Notes: generated by a model from the sequence alone, not told the origin. A stretch of 64,000 nt of DNA from Amycolatopsis mediterranei (GCF_026017845.1 NZ_CP100416.1:2848974-2912973), one strand, 5' to 3'. Shown: positions 55,830 through 64,000, counted from the first letter of the stretch. Made by a program: numbers and translations.

Positions 55830-56950
55830 ACCTGCCGGGCACCCGCACCCTTCGCGCCCGGATCACCCTGCTGGCGACCGTGCTGGTCGCCGCCGTCAGC
55901 CTGCTGCTGCTCTGGCTGGCCTGGACGCTGGTGCGGGACTCGCTCGACGCCGTCCCGCAGATGCCGCCGGGCAGCACGGTGGTGGTCGACGGCGTCGAGG
56001 TCGACGCCTCGACGCTCGCCGAGCACCTGCGCGTGCACGCCCGCGACCGGATGCTGCTGTTCGGGTCGCTGGCGTTCCTGCTGGTCGTCGCGGCCGCGGC
56101 GATCCTCGCGTGGACGTTCACCTCCCGCGTGCTGCTGCCGCTGCGCGAAATCACCGGCACCGCGCGGCGGCTGTCGGTCGAGTCGATGGGGGAGCGGATC
56201 GGCGAAATCCGCTCCCGCGACGAGCTGGCCGAGCTGGCGAGCACGTTCGACGACATGCTCGACCGGCTCCAGGCCGCGTTCGACGCGCAACGCCACTTCG
56301 TCGCCAACGCGAGTCACGAGCTGCGGACGCCGTTGTCGGTGATCCGCACGGAACTCGACGTCACCCTGGCCGACGACGACGCCGACGAAGCCGAGCTGCG
56401 CCGGATGGGCGGGGTGGTCCGCGACGCGACCGAGCGCGCCGGCCAGCTGGTCAACTCGCTGCTCCTGCTGGCCCGCACCGACGGCGCCGGGCTCGGTGTG
56501 CACGAGCCGGTGGACCTCGCAGTGCTCGTCGACCGGGCATGGCGTGCCGTGCAGCGCGAAGCCGGGGAGCGCGGGATCCGGACGTCGTTCACGACGCCGC
56601 CGGCGTCGGCCTTCGGTGACCCGGCACTGCTGGAGCGGATCGCGGGCAACCTGCTGGAAAACGCGGTCCGCCACAACGTCGAGGGTGGCTGGCTGGAGGT
56701 CGTGACGCAGCCGGGGCCGCGGTGGTCGATGCTGCGGGTCCGTTCCTCGGGCGGCCTGGTCGACCCGGCGGCGGTGCCGGAGCTGTTCGAGCCGTTCCGC
56801 CGGGCCGGGGTGGCCCGCACGGCCCGCCACGGCGCCGGTCTGGGCCTCTCGATCGTCCGGGCCGCGGTGGCGGCGCACGGCGGAACGGTGACGGCCGAGC
56901 CGATCGTGGGCGGCGGCCTCGGCGTGACGGTCCACCTCCCGGCCCACTGA
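55826..56950 (+). CDS. Two-component sensor histidine kinase
   Basis: 374 aa. Two membrane helices (LLATVLVAAVSLLLLWLAW; LLFGSLAFLLVVAAAAILAW) enclose a short extracytoplasmic loop of about 45 residues. Then come HAMP (RVLLPLREITGTARRLS), the H-box HFVANASHELRTPLSVIRTE and a catalytic domain with NLLENAVRHN (N-box) and GAGLGLSIVRAAVAAHGG (G-box). It starts at GTG 55826, overlapping the regulator. The small sensor loop suggests sensing of a membrane or small cue. A 21-bp-unit array follows the stop at once. Confidence 0.93.
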   Translation: MNLPGTRTLRARITLLATVLVAAVSLLLLWLAWTLVRDSLDAVPQMPPGSTVVVDGVEVDASTLAEHLRVHARDRMLLFGSLAFLLVVAAAAILAWTFTSRVLLPLREITGTARRLSVESMGERIGEIRSRDELAELASTFDDMLDRLQAAFDAQRHFVANASHELRTPLSVIRTELDVTLADDDADEAELRRMGGVVRDATERAGQLVNSLLLLARTDGAGLGVHEPVDLAVLVDRAWRAVQREAGERGIRTSFTTPPASAFGDPALLERIAGNLLENAVRHNVEGGWLEVVTQPGPRWSMLRVRSSGGLVDPAAVPELFEPFRRAGVARTARHGAGLGLSIVRAAVAAHGGTVTAEPIVGGGLGVTVHLPAH

Positions 56951-56952
56951 CC

Positions 56953-57098
56953 CGTGATCGACGGGTCAGCACGCGTGGTGGGAGAGTCATCTCCCGTGAT
57001 TGGAAGGTCGACACTCCGCGGCTCGCTCGATTCGCCGTGTCGTCCCCTCAATCACGCGTGTCGACCCTTCAATCACGCGTGTCGTCTTCCTGATCACG
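56953..57098. repeat. 21-bp-unit array, 63-20-63 symmetry (locus 3)
   Basis: Three direct units (56953-56973, 56974-56994, 56995-57015), a 20-bp centre, and three inverted units (57036-57056, 57057-57077, 57078-57098). The core is GTGAT-N5-GGTCGACACGC as in locus 2, with a 22-bp identical stretch (57058-57079 equals 27561-27582). It spans from 2 bp after the kinase stop into the 3' end of the convergent esterase gene, supplying its last codons and stop. Confidence 0.9.
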
Positions 57099-58169
57099 GT
57101 CCAGGCTGAGGGCCAGGCCGGCGCGGAGGACTCCGGCGGCGTGGAGCATGGCTGCGCGGGCGTCCGGGTCCACGCCGACTCGGTTGGCGAAGCCGTGGAG
57201 CTGGCCTTCGTGGCGTCGGTGGACCAAGGGGACTCCGGCGGCGGCGAGCCGGGCCGCGTAGGCCTCGCCTTCGTCGCGGAGGAGGTCGAAGCCGCAGGTG
57301 GCCACGAAGGTCGGGGGCAGGCCGTCGAGGCTTTCGTCGTAGAGGACCGAGGCTCGCGGGTCCCGGTACAGGGCCGGGTCGCGGAGGTACTGCGCGCGGT
57401 ACCAGGCCCATTCGTCCCGGTCGAGGCGGAAGCCCGAGCCGAACTGGCGGTGTGACGCCGACTCGCCGAGCGCGTCCGTCGCCGGGGTGAGCAGGAGGCT
57501 GAACGCCGGCCGGGACAGCTCGCCGCGGGCCGCCGCGTGGGCGACCACCGCCGCGAGGTTGCCGCCGCTGCTGTCGCCGCCCACCGCCAGCCGGGCCGGG
57601 TCCACGCCGAACTCCGCCGCGTGCGAAACCACGTGGGCGAACGCCGCGACCGCGTCCGACGCCGCCGCGGGGAACGGGTGTTCCGGCGCGAGCCGGTAGC
57701 CGATCGACACCACCCGCACCCCGGCTTCCTCGGCGAGCAGCCGGCACGCGCCCTCGTGCGTGTCGAGGCTGCCGAGGACGAACCCGCCGCCGTGGAAGTA
57801 CACGATCGCCGGGCCCGGCGCCGGGACGCCGGCCGGTTCGTACAGCCGCAGCGGCAGCGGCCCGCCCGGCCCGGGCCACGAAGCGTCGCTGGTCCGCACG
57901 CCCGGGCAGATCCCGGCGCCGGCGAGCGCGCCCGCCAGGTTCAGCTCGGTCCGGGCCCGCGAAAGGCTGCCGTTGTGGTGCGGCGCGTCGAACGGCGCGA
58001 AGCGCGCCACCCGCATGAGCACCCGGGCGGTGGGGACCGGCTGACGGCTGTCCACCACCACCGGCCGCCCCGCGATCACGCGCAGTACGGGCGACGGCAG
58101 CCGGAGCAGGAAGCGCAAGCCGGCCATGATCGACCGCACGAGCAGCCGCCGGGACAGTCCATTCAGCAC
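57069..58169 (-). CDS. HSL-family alpha/beta hydrolase (esterase/lipase)
   Basis: About 366 aa, hormone-sensitive-lipase type. Motifs: YFHGGGFVLGSLDTH (HGGG oxyanion hole), GGDSSGGNLAAVVA (nucleophile Ser in GDSSGG), a catalytic Asp near the C-terminus and HEGQLHGFANRVG (His). GTG 58169 slightly overlaps the upstream PHP-domain gene; ATG 58127 (MAGLRFLLRLPSP) is a shorter alternative. The last residues DDTRD and the stop are encoded inside the 21-bp repeat array at 56953-57098. Probably an intracellular ester hydrolase; substrate unknown. Confidence 0.88.
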   Translation of the reverse strand: MLNGLSRRLLVRSIMAGLRFLLRLPSPVLRVIAGRPVVVDSRQPVPTARVLMRVARFAPFDAPHHNGSLSRARTELNLAGALAGAGICPGVRTSDASWPGPGGPLPLRLYEPAGVPAPGPAIVYFHGGGFVLGSLDTHEGACRLLAEEAGVRVVSIGYRLAPEHPFPAAASDAVAAFAHVVSHAAEFGVDPARLAVGGDSSGGNLAAVVAHAAARGELSRPAFSLLLTPATDALGESASHRQFGSGFRLDRDEWAWYRAQYLRDPALYRDPRASVLYDESLDGLPPTFVATCGFDLLRDEGEAYAARLAAAGVPLVHRRHEGQLHGFANRVGVDPDARAAMLHAAGVLRAGLALSLDRDQEDDTRD

Positions 58170-59698
58170 AGGTCCACGAAAATCGGGTTCGCGTACAACC
58201 ACAAGTCCTCGAACGGGTTCGCCTGCCCGACGACGTCCGGCGTCGGCTCGCCGTCGCCGTTCGACCCGCGCACCCGCAGGTAGAACGGTTCCCGGACGTT
58301 CCGGAAGGTGTGCCGGTAGCCGACCTGCCGCCCCGGCGCCCAGCGCGGCTCGAACGATTCCACGACCCGCGTGCCCGGCGCCGTCATCGTGTCGCGGTCG
58401 GCGGCCGGGCCGGTGACCGGGCCCGCGACGACGTCCAGGCGCGCCAGCCGCGGCACCGAGCCGCCGCCGTTCGGCCGCGACGCGAGCCGCGCCGAAACCA
58501 CGACCGTGACGTCCGACCCCCGCCGCACCCGCAGCCGGCCGCCGAGCGTCGCCGACGCACCACCGCCGTACGCGCCGACCTGCAGGTCCTGCGCGAGACC
58601 GCCGTGCGACAGCCAGATCCGTCCGGCCCGCAGGCCGTCCAGGACGCCTTCGAGGCTTCGCCGCGTGACGCCGACGTACGTGCGGCTGAACTCGCCGGGG
58701 TAGAAGTCCGCGTACGGCGCGAGCAGCTGCGGCGTGCCGGTGTCGAGGGGGTCGGGGAACTTCCCGTGCGTGTCGTACCAGTCACCCGGCACGTCCGGCC
58801 GGACCAGCGTGTCGCCGCGGTTGTAGTGCGAGTCGGAGTTCGTGGTGATCCACCACGGCTTGCCCTCGGCCAGCATTGAGTCCCAGAGCCCGCCGACCTT
58901 CGCCGTCGCCCAGTCCCAGCCGCCGTGCGTCCGGTACGCCTCGGCCGGGAAGCCGGGCCAGGAGTTCGGGCCGGGGCTGTTGGCGTAGCCGCCGCGCGCG
59001 CCGCCGTTGCCGAGCGGCTTGGGGAAGCCGTCCGCCTGCGCGCCCGGCGCCCCTTCCATGCCGATGACGATGCCCGGTGCGGCGTCGCGGTAGGCACGCA
59101 GCTCGTGCGGGGCGACGCGGCCGTTGCGCAGCGGGTGGTTGATCAGCACGACCGGGGCGTGGATCCGCCGCGCCTGCTCTTCCGCGGCGAGCCAGCGCAA
59201 CGCCCGGAGCGCGAGGGCCTCGTTCGCCGGGCTCGACGCCTCCGAGTTCGTCAGCCGCCAATCGAAGTTCCGCTCGAACTCGCGCAGCTTGGCCGCCTGC
59301 CCCGAACCGGCCTGGAAGAACACGGTCGCGTGCTCGGCGCCCGGGACGTTCCACTCCATGCCGTGCCACAGCAGCAGGTCCGGGTACTTCCGCCGGGCGG
59401 CGAGGAAGTCGGCTTCGGTGGGTTCGACCGAGGCCTTCTCGTGCTCGGCGTGGCCGTGGTCGGTGAAGACGATCCAGTCCGCGCCGTGCGCCCGCCCGCC
59501 GGCGGCGATCTGGTCGATCCGGTACATCGCGTCGTACGAGTACTGGCTGTGCGTGTGGTGGTCGCCCACCAGCCACTGGTAGCGGCCGCACACCCGGCTC
59601 AGGTCGGAATCGGCGAAGGCGGGGGCCGGGAGGGGCACGCCCGCGGCGGCGGCCGCGAGCCCGGCGCCCTTGAGGAACCGGCGTCTGTCGGTGGTCAC
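58163..59698 (-). CDS. Tat-exported PHP-domain metal-dependent hydrolase
   Basis: 511 aa. The N-terminus TTDRRRFLKGAGLAAAAAG is a twin-arginine signal ending near PAFA, so the protein is exported folded. The PHP domain follows: GDHHTHSQYSYDAMYRIDQI (H-x-H), FTDHGHAEHE, MEWN and later TNSDSHYNRGD (metal ligands). A C-terminal beta-rich region (from about residue 400) may bind carbohydrate or act as a lid. GTG 59698 lies 7 nt after a TAGCGT -10-like hexamer (59706-59711, reverse) without a ribosome site, so it may be leaderless. Its substrate (phosphoester) is unknown. It is followed by the esterase gene with overlap. Confidence 0.88.
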   Translation of the reverse strand: MTTDRRRFLKGAGLAAAAAGVPLPAPAFADSDLSRVCGRYQWLVGDHHTHSQYSYDAMYRIDQIAAGGRAHGADWIVFTDHGHAEHEKASVEPTEADFLAARRKYPDLLLWHGMEWNVPGAEHATVFFQAGSGQAAKLREFERNFDWRLTNSEASSPANEALALRALRWLAAEEQARRIHAPVVLINHPLRNGRVAPHELRAYRDAAPGIVIGMEGAPGAQADGFPKPLGNGGARGGYANSPGPNSWPGFPAEAYRTHGGWDWATAKVGGLWDSMLAEGKPWWITTNSDSHYNRGDTLVRPDVPGDWYDTHGKFPDPLDTGTPQLLAPYADFYPGEFSRTYVGVTRRSLEGVLDGLRAGRIWLSHGGLAQDLQVGAYGGGASATLGGRLRVRRGSDVTVVVSARLASRPNGGGSVPRLARLDVVAGPVTGPAADRDTMTAPGTRVVESFEPRWAPGRQVGYRHTFRNVREPFYLRVRGSNGDGEPTPDVVGQANPFEDLWLYANPIFVDLC

Positions 59699-59756
59699 CG
59701 CGCGGACGCTAAGCCGCCGGGGTGAACGGGCGGTGTCCCGGCGGCCAACGTGTGCT

Positions 59757-60197
59757 GTGATCTTCGGTGTGGAGCAGAAGCCCCTGACCCGCGTCCTGGT
59801 GCCGGTGAGTGCGCTGGCCCTGGCCGCCGGCGCCGGGCTCGCGTTCTTCATCGCCGCGCTCGTCCGGCCGCCCGAGCTGCCGGTGGACCCGAACCCGGCT
59901 CCGCTGGCCGGGCACACGCTGTGCGCGGCGGTCGTGGTGACCTATTCGTCCGAAGAGGACATGCGGGCCGCGGTGCCGTCCTTGCGCGGCGACCCGAAGG
60001 TCCGGCGGGTGTTCGTCGACCCGCCGTCGGTCTCCCTGCTCGCCGTCCCGGGCACCGACCTGAAGGCGTGGGCGCAGGAGCTGCACGCCCGCTACCGGAA
60101 GGCCGAGCGGGTGACGGTGATCGATTCGGACGCGACGGCGGCGCAGCTGAAGCTCACTGCGCCGCCGCCGAAGTGCCCTCGAGAAGGCGAGTACTAG
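59757..60197 (+). CDS. Membrane-anchored protein with an FtsX-ectodomain-like region
   Basis: About 146 aa. A single N-terminal helix (RVLVPVSALALAAGAGLAFF) is followed by an extracytoplasmic domain of about 100 residues with VVVTYSSEEDMRAAVPSLRG and DPKVRRVFVDPPSVSLLAVP. The beta-alpha-beta pattern with DPKV-V recalls the FtsX extracellular domain, a weak resemblance only. Cysteines occur near residues 53 and at the C-terminus. Start GTG 59757 or GTG 59769; neither has a ribosome site. It is divergent from the PHP gene, and its TAG stop interlocks with the fadB stop in the shared CTAG at 60194-60197. Confidence 0.7.
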   Translation: MIFGVEQKPLTRVLVPVSALALAAGAGLAFFIAALVRPPELPVDPNPAPLAGHTLCAAVVVTYSSEEDMRAAVPSLRGDPKVRRVFVDPPSVSLLAVPGTDLKAWAQELHARYRKAERVTVIDSDATAAQLKLTAPPPKCPREGEY

Positions 60198-62305
60198 CGA
60201 GCCGGGACCGAAGCCACGCCCGGGGCGAGGAACGGCTTGCCGTTCACGCGCTCGGACACGCCGGAGCGGTCCAGGTACGGCGTGATGCCGCCGTTCCAGA
60301 ACGGCCAGCCCGCGCCGAGGATCAGGCACAGGTCGATGTCCTGCGCCTCGGCGACCACGCCCTCGTCGAGCATGATCCGGATCTCCTCGGCGATGGCCGA
60401 CAGCGCCCGCTCGCGCACCTGCTCCGAGGTGGACGGCCGGTCGCCCTGCGTCCACAGCTCGGCGACCTCCGGGTCGACCGAGGCGTTGCCCTGGGCGTCC
60501 CAGATCCAGACGCCCTTCTTGCCCGCCTTGACGAACTTGGCGAGGTTCTCGGACACGGTGAACCGGTCCGGGAAGGACTCGTGCAGCGTCTCGCCGACGT
60601 GCAGCGCGATGGCCGGGCCGACGAGCTGCATCAGCGTCAGCGGCGTCATCGGCAGGCCGAGCGGTTCCAGGGCCTTGTCGGCCACCTCGAACGGCGTGCC
60701 CTCGTCGACGGTGACCAGCACCTCGCCGAGGAAGCGCAGCAGCAGCCGGTTGACGACGAACGCCGAGGCGTCCTTCACCAGCACGCTGGACTTCTTCAGC
60801 TGCTTGCCGACCGAGAACGCCGTCGCGAGCGAAGCGTCGTCGGTCCGCTCGCCGCGGACGATCTCCAGCAGCGGCAGCACGGCCACCGGGTTGAAGAAGT
60901 GGAAGCCGACGACCCGTTCGGGGTGCTGCAGCTTCGAGGCCATCGCGGTGATCGACAGCGACGAGGTGTTCGTCGCCAGAATCGCCTCGGGCTTGAGGTG
61001 CTGCTCCAGCTCGGCGAACACCTGCTGCTTGACGCCCAGCTCCTCGAAGACGGCCTCGATGACGAAGTCGGCGTCGGCGAACGCGGCCTTGTCGAGCGAG
61101 CCGGTCACCAGGGCCTTGAGCCGGTTGGCGCCGTCCGGGGAGAGCCGCTTCTTGCCCAGCAGCTTGTCGATCTCGGCGTGGACGTAGCCGACACCCTTGT
61201 CGACGCGCTCCTGGTCGACGTCGGTCAGCACGACCGGCACCTTGAGCCGCCGCACGAACAGCAGCGCGAGCTGGCTGGCCATCAGGCCGGCGCCGACGAT
61301 GCCGACCTTGTTCACCTTGCGCGCCAGGGACTTGTCCGGCGCGCCGGCCGGGCGCTTGGCGCGCTTGTTGACCAGGTTGAACGAGTACAGCCCGGCGCGC
61401 AGGACGTCGGACATGAGCAGCTCGGCGAGGCCGTCGGTCTCGGCCGCGTAGCCACGGTCCAGATCGTTTGCGCGGGCCAGCTCCAGCAGCTCGACGGCCT
61501 TGGTCGCACCCGGCGAAGCGCCGTGCGTGCGGCCGTCCACAAGGGACTTGGCGCGGGCGATCGCGGCGTCCCAGCCGGAGCCGCGGTCGATCTCGCGGCG
61601 CTCCGGGGTGATTTCGCCGTTGACCACGCGAGCCAGCCACAGCAGCGACTGCTCGAGGTAGTCGGCCGAGCCGAAGACGGCATCGACGATGCCGAGCTCG
61701 GCCGTCTGCTTGACGTTGAGCATCTTGTTCTGCGCCAAGGCGTTCTCGATGATCACCGTGACGGCCGCGTCGGCGCCGATCAGGTTCGGCAGCAGCTGCG
61801 TGCCGCCCCAGCCCGGGAACAGGCCGAGGAAGACCTCGGGGAACGCGATCGCGGCGGTGTTCTCCGACAGCGTCCGGTAGTGGCACGAGAGCGCCAGCTC
61901 CAGGCCGCCACCCATGACCGCGCCGTTGACGAACCCGAACGTCGGGATCTTCGACTCGGTGAGGCGGCGGAACACGTCGTGCCCGGTCTGGGCGATTTCG
62001 CGCGCCAGCTCGGGGTCGCTCACCGATTCGACGCCGGACAGGTCGGCGCCGACGGCGAAGATGAACGGCTTGCCGGTGACGGCGATCGCGGCCGGCTCGG
62101 CCTCGAACGCCTTGTCCAGCGCGGCGTTCAAGGAAACGAGCCCCTGTGGGCCGAAGGTGTTCGGCCGGGTGTGGTCGTGGCCGTTGTCGAGCGTGATCAG
62201 CGCGACGGGCTTCTCGAGCCCGGGCACCTTGACCAGCCGGGTCTTCGCCTCGGTGACGACCTCGTCGGGGAAGGCGGCCTTCGCTGCTTCAGCGGTGAAC
62301 GTCAT
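60194..62305 (-). CDS. Fatty-acid oxidation complex alpha subunit (enoyl-CoA hydratase / 3-hydroxyacyl-CoA dehydrogenase)
   Basis: 703 aa, two enzymes in one chain. The N-terminal crotonase part (about residues 1-300) has VGADLSGVES and GGGLELALSCHYR. The dehydrogenase part (from about 335) has the NAD motif VGIVGAGLMASQLALLF, with Ala where many homologues have Gly, then NTSSLSIT, VGFHFFNPVAVLPLLEIV and a C-terminal 3HCDH domain. ATG 62305 overlaps the thiolase stop by one base (TAATG). With the thiolase it performs the last three steps of beta-oxidation. Confidence 0.94.
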   Translation of the reverse strand: MTFTAEAAKAAFPDEVVTEAKTRLVKVPGLEKPVALITLDNGHDHTRPNTFGPQGLVSLNAALDKAFEAEPAAIAVTGKPFIFAVGADLSGVESVSDPELAREIAQTGHDVFRRLTESKIPTFGFVNGAVMGGGLELALSCHYRTLSENTAAIAFPEVFLGLFPGWGGTQLLPNLIGADAAVTVIIENALAQNKMLNVKQTAELGIVDAVFGSADYLEQSLLWLARVVNGEITPERREIDRGSGWDAAIARAKSLVDGRTHGASPGATKAVELLELARANDLDRGYAAETDGLAELLMSDVLRAGLYSFNLVNKRAKRPAGAPDKSLARKVNKVGIVGAGLMASQLALLFVRRLKVPVVLTDVDQERVDKGVGYVHAEIDKLLGKKRLSPDGANRLKALVTGSLDKAAFADADFVIEAVFEELGVKQQVFAELEQHLKPEAILATNTSSLSITAMASKLQHPERVVGFHFFNPVAVLPLLEIVRGERTDDASLATAFSVGKQLKKSSVLVKDASAFVVNRLLLRFLGEVLVTVDEGTPFEVADKALEPLGLPMTPLTLMQLVGPAIALHVGETLHESFPDRFTVSENLAKFVKAGKKGVWIWDAQGNASVDPEVAELWTQGDRPSTSEQVRERALSAIAEEIRIMLDEGVVAEAQDIDLCLILGAGWPFWNGGITPYLDRSGVSERVNGKPFLAPGVASVPAR

Positions 62306-63537
62306 TACTTGGCCCCCTCGAACGCCGGGTTCTCCCAGATCACGGTGCCGCCCATGCCGATACCGATACACATCGTCGTCATGCCGTAGCGCACGTCGGG
62401 GCGCTCGGCGAACTGGCGGGCCAGCTGCGTCATGAGCCGGACGCCGGACGAGGCCAGCGGGTGGCCGCAGGCGATCGCGCCGCCCCACTGGTTGACGCGC
62501 GGGTCTTCGTCGTCGATGCCGAAGTGGTCGAGGAAGGCCAGCACCTGCACGGCGAAGGCCTCGTTGATCTCGAACAGGCCGATGTCGTCGATGGTCAGGC
62601 CGGTGCGCTTGAACAGCTTCTCGGTGGCGGGCACCGGGCCGATACCCATCACCTCCGGCTCGACGCCGGCGAACGAGTAGCCGACCAGCCGCATGGCGAC
62701 CGGCAGGCCCAGCTCGTGGGCGGTTTCCTCGTCGGCGAGGATCGACGCGGTCGCGCCGTCGTTGAGGCCCGCGGCGTTGCCCGCGGTGATGCGGCCGAAC
62801 GGGCGGAACGGCGTCTTCAGCCCGGCGAGCTGCTCGACCGTGGTGCCCGGGCGGGGCGGCTCGTCCTCGGTCGCGAGACCCCAGCCGAGTTCCTTCGAGC
62901 GGGTGGCGACCGGGACCAGCTCGGGGCCGATCTTGCCGGTCTTGACGGCCTCGGCGTAGCGCTCCTGGCTGCGCGCGGCGTAGGCGTCGGTGCGCTGCTT
63001 GGTGATCGCGGGGAAGCGGTCGTGCAGGTTCTCGGCGGTCTGGCCCATGACCAGCGCGGTGGGGTCGACGAGCTTGTCGGCGATGATCCGCGGGTTCGGG
63101 TCGACGCCCTCGCCCATCGGGTGCCGGCCCATGTGCTCGACGCCACCGGCGATGGCGATGTCGTAGGCGCCGAAGCCGATGCCGGACGCGGCGGTGGTGA
63201 CGGCCGTCATGGCGCCGGCGCACATCCGGTCGATGGCGAAGCCGGGCACCGACTTCGGCAGCCCGGCCAGCAGCGCGGCGGTGCGGCCGATGGTCAGGCC
63301 CTGGTCGCCGATCTGGGTGGTGGCGGCGATGGCCACCTCGTCGACGCGCTCGGGCGGCAGTTCGGGGTGCCGCCGCAGCAGCTCGCGGATGGCGTTGACG
63401 ACCAGGTCGTCGGCCCGGGTTCCGGCGTACATGCCCTTGTCGCCGGCCTTGCCGAAGGGGGTGCGGACCCCCTCGACGAAGGCGACATTGCGCACGCCTC
63501 GCGCGGTCGGCGCGAGCGGCGTTGCTGATGCGGCCAC
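62305..63537 (-). CDS. Acetyl-CoA C-acyltransferase (3-ketoacyl-CoA thiolase)
   Basis: 410 aa. Motifs: VEGVRTPFGKAGDKG at the N-terminus, DRMCAGAMTAV (nucleophile Cys), GLNDGATASIL, INEAFAVQVLAF, GGAIACGHPLASSG (His) and CIGIGMGG (second Cys). GTG 63537 is chosen because GGAG lies 5 nt upstream; the longer frame runs into the promoter. First gene of the fadA-fadB operon. A GTTACC-N4-GGTAAC site overlaps its probable promoter, suggesting repression lifted by an acyl-CoA-type signal (inference). Confidence 0.94.
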   Translation of the reverse strand: MAASATPLAPTARGVRNVAFVEGVRTPFGKAGDKGMYAGTRADDLVVNAIRELLRRHPELPPERVDEVAIAATTQIGDQGLTIGRTAALLAGLPKSVPGFAIDRMCAGAMTAVTTAASGIGFGAYDIAIAGGVEHMGRHPMGEGVDPNPRIIADKLVDPTALVMGQTAENLHDRFPAITKQRTDAYAARSQERYAEAVKTGKIGPELVPVATRSKELGWGLATEDEPPRPGTTVEQLAGLKTPFRPFGRITAGNAAGLNDGATASILADEETAHELGLPVAMRLVGYSFAGVEPEVMGIGPVPATEKLFKRTGLTIDDIGLFEINEAFAVQVLAFLDHFGIDDEDPRVNQWGGAIACGHPLASSGVRLMTQLARQFAERPDVRYGMTTMCIGIGMGGTVIWENPAFEGAK

Positions 63538-63627
63538 GAATGCTCCATGAAGTAGACAGCTTGTTCGGTCGGGGGTCCGGGTGGCGGAGCCCCCGGCCCG
63601 GGGCGGAGCCCCGGTTGTCACAGCCGC

Positions 63628-63655
63628 ACGATAGCCCTTGTTACCGGTCGGTAAC
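63628..63655 (-). promoter_or_regulatory. fadA-fadB promoter with TetR-like operator
   Basis: On the reverse strand TATCGT (63633-63628) is a -10. The palindrome GTTACCGGTCGGTAAC (63640-63655) fills the spacer and -35 zone, so a bound repressor would block polymerase. The leader of about 80 nt contains two GGGGCTCCGCC-type hairpin sequences (63560-63615). Confidence 0.6.
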
Positions 63656-63680
63656 CAGTGGTGTGGCCCGGCCGAGTGGG

Positions 63681-64000
63681 CTACGGCACACTCTTGGGCT
63701 CCATCGTCTGTCCCTTCACGAGCCAAGCGACGCCGAACGCCTCCACCGCGATGCTCTCCAGCCACAGCGCCGGGTGCAGCGAAGGCACGAGGTCGAGGTA
63801 CTTGGCCAGGGCGACCAGCACCAGGCAGGCGAGGATCACCACCCCGCAGACGCGGTAGACGACGCCGGTGCCGGGCGGCTGCTCGCCGTCGTGGGGGAAC
63901 AGGCGGAGGCAGAAGTAGGCGAGGGAGAGGAAGAACACGGCCGCGAAGACCCAGTGCAGCACGCCGGAGGTGCGGTCCCACGCCGTCACGTCGTGGTCGG
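63681..64000 (-). CDS. Membrane protein, C-terminal part (cut by the window edge)
   Basis: About 105 residues are visible, with three membrane segments: LHWVFAAVFFLSLAYFCLRL, VYRVCGVVILACLVLVALAK and LWLESIAVEAFGVAWLVKG, the last being a characteristic C-terminus of a larger integral membrane protein of unknown function. An in-frame GTG at 63989 could be a start, but the frame stays open to position 64000 and helix one begins at once, so the N-terminus probably lies outside the window. It is on the same strand as fadA, 144 nt upstream of it. Confidence 0.65.
   Translation of the reverse strand, partial: DHDVTAWDRTSGVLHWVFAAVFFLSLAYFCLRLFPHDGEQPPGTGVVYRVCGVVILACLVLVALAKYLDLVPSLHPALWLESIAVEAFGVAWLVKGQTMEPKSVP

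Noticed and set aside
60194..63223. A continuous 1009-codon frame suggesting a fused thiolase-FadB
   Set aside because: The N-terminal 300 residues are Arg/Gly-rich nonsense in the wrong frame of the thiolase. The true FadB starts at ATG 62305, one base overlapping the thiolase stop.

Overview
The window is very G+C-rich DNA with dense GTG/ATG starts, 4-bp stop/start overlaps (ATGA/GTGA) and C/G-ending codons. It reads as a chromosomal segment of a high-GC actinomycete. The block 28138-46345 keeps the gene order known from Mycobacterium tuberculosis Rv2703-Rv2682c (sigA, ppgK, suhB, cei, DUF4193, DUF3093, dut, DUF3710, hydrolase, OB-fold protein, DUF3159, ceoC/ceoB, APC permease, TRAM-type RNA methyltransferase, then dxs). 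Gene content and intergenic repeats suggest the Pseudonocardiaceae, probably Amycolatopsis or a relative (inference). I see no rRNA, tRNA, CRISPR array, phage, insertion sequence or replication origin.

Layout. 1-3572: CUT2-type sugar ABC ATPase and permease with a ROK repressor. 3728-9205: a small zinc-finger protein, an EamA exporter, a glutamine-synthetase-like ligase, a DUF6885-like protein and an APC amino-acid permease. 9353-27491: a large alpha-glucan/trehalose cluster, malQ-glgX-treY-treZ, a second glgX, then glgE-treS-mak-glgB. Together these can turn trehalose into maltose, maltose-1-phosphate and branched alpha-glucan, then recover trehalose by debranching and TreYZ. 28138-46345: the conserved housekeeping block, including the primary sigma factor, polyphosphate glucokinase, dUTPase, a potassium module (two RCK proteins beside a KimA-like permease) and DXP synthase. 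46461-48005: a LacI regulator, a small membrane protein and repeats. 48138-55116: a transporter, ureohydrolase, ThDP enzyme and aldehyde dehydrogenase operon with a divergent PucR regulator. The enzyme set fits the 2-ketoarginine to 4-guanidinobutyrate to GABA route (inference). 55152-60197: a two-component system, an HSL-type esterase, a Tat-exported PHP-domain protein and a small membrane-anchored protein. 60194-63537: the fadA-fadB beta-oxidation pair. 63681-64000: a membrane protein cut by the window edge.

The least explained material is intergenic. (i) Three arrays of 21-bp units, arranged head-to-tail and then inverted around a short centre (19716-19893, 27501-27623, 56953-57098), with a half copy at 31380-31421. 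(ii) Two copies of an inverted repeat with exact 18-17-18 geometry and compensatory arm changes (37027-37079, 47953-48005). (iii) Two 49-bp repeats (31464-31512 and 36969-37017) that each contain a TGTCGGTG-N8-TAGNNT promoter motif of the PafBC/RecA-independent DNA-damage type, followed at once by a GC palindrome, with no gene in front of them. All three families sit downstream of genes, mostly between convergent genes. Several genes also look leaderless, with a TANNNT hexamer 6-8 nt before the start codon. One 24-bp divergent gap (dut/DUF3093) appears to hold two overlapping promoters of this kind.
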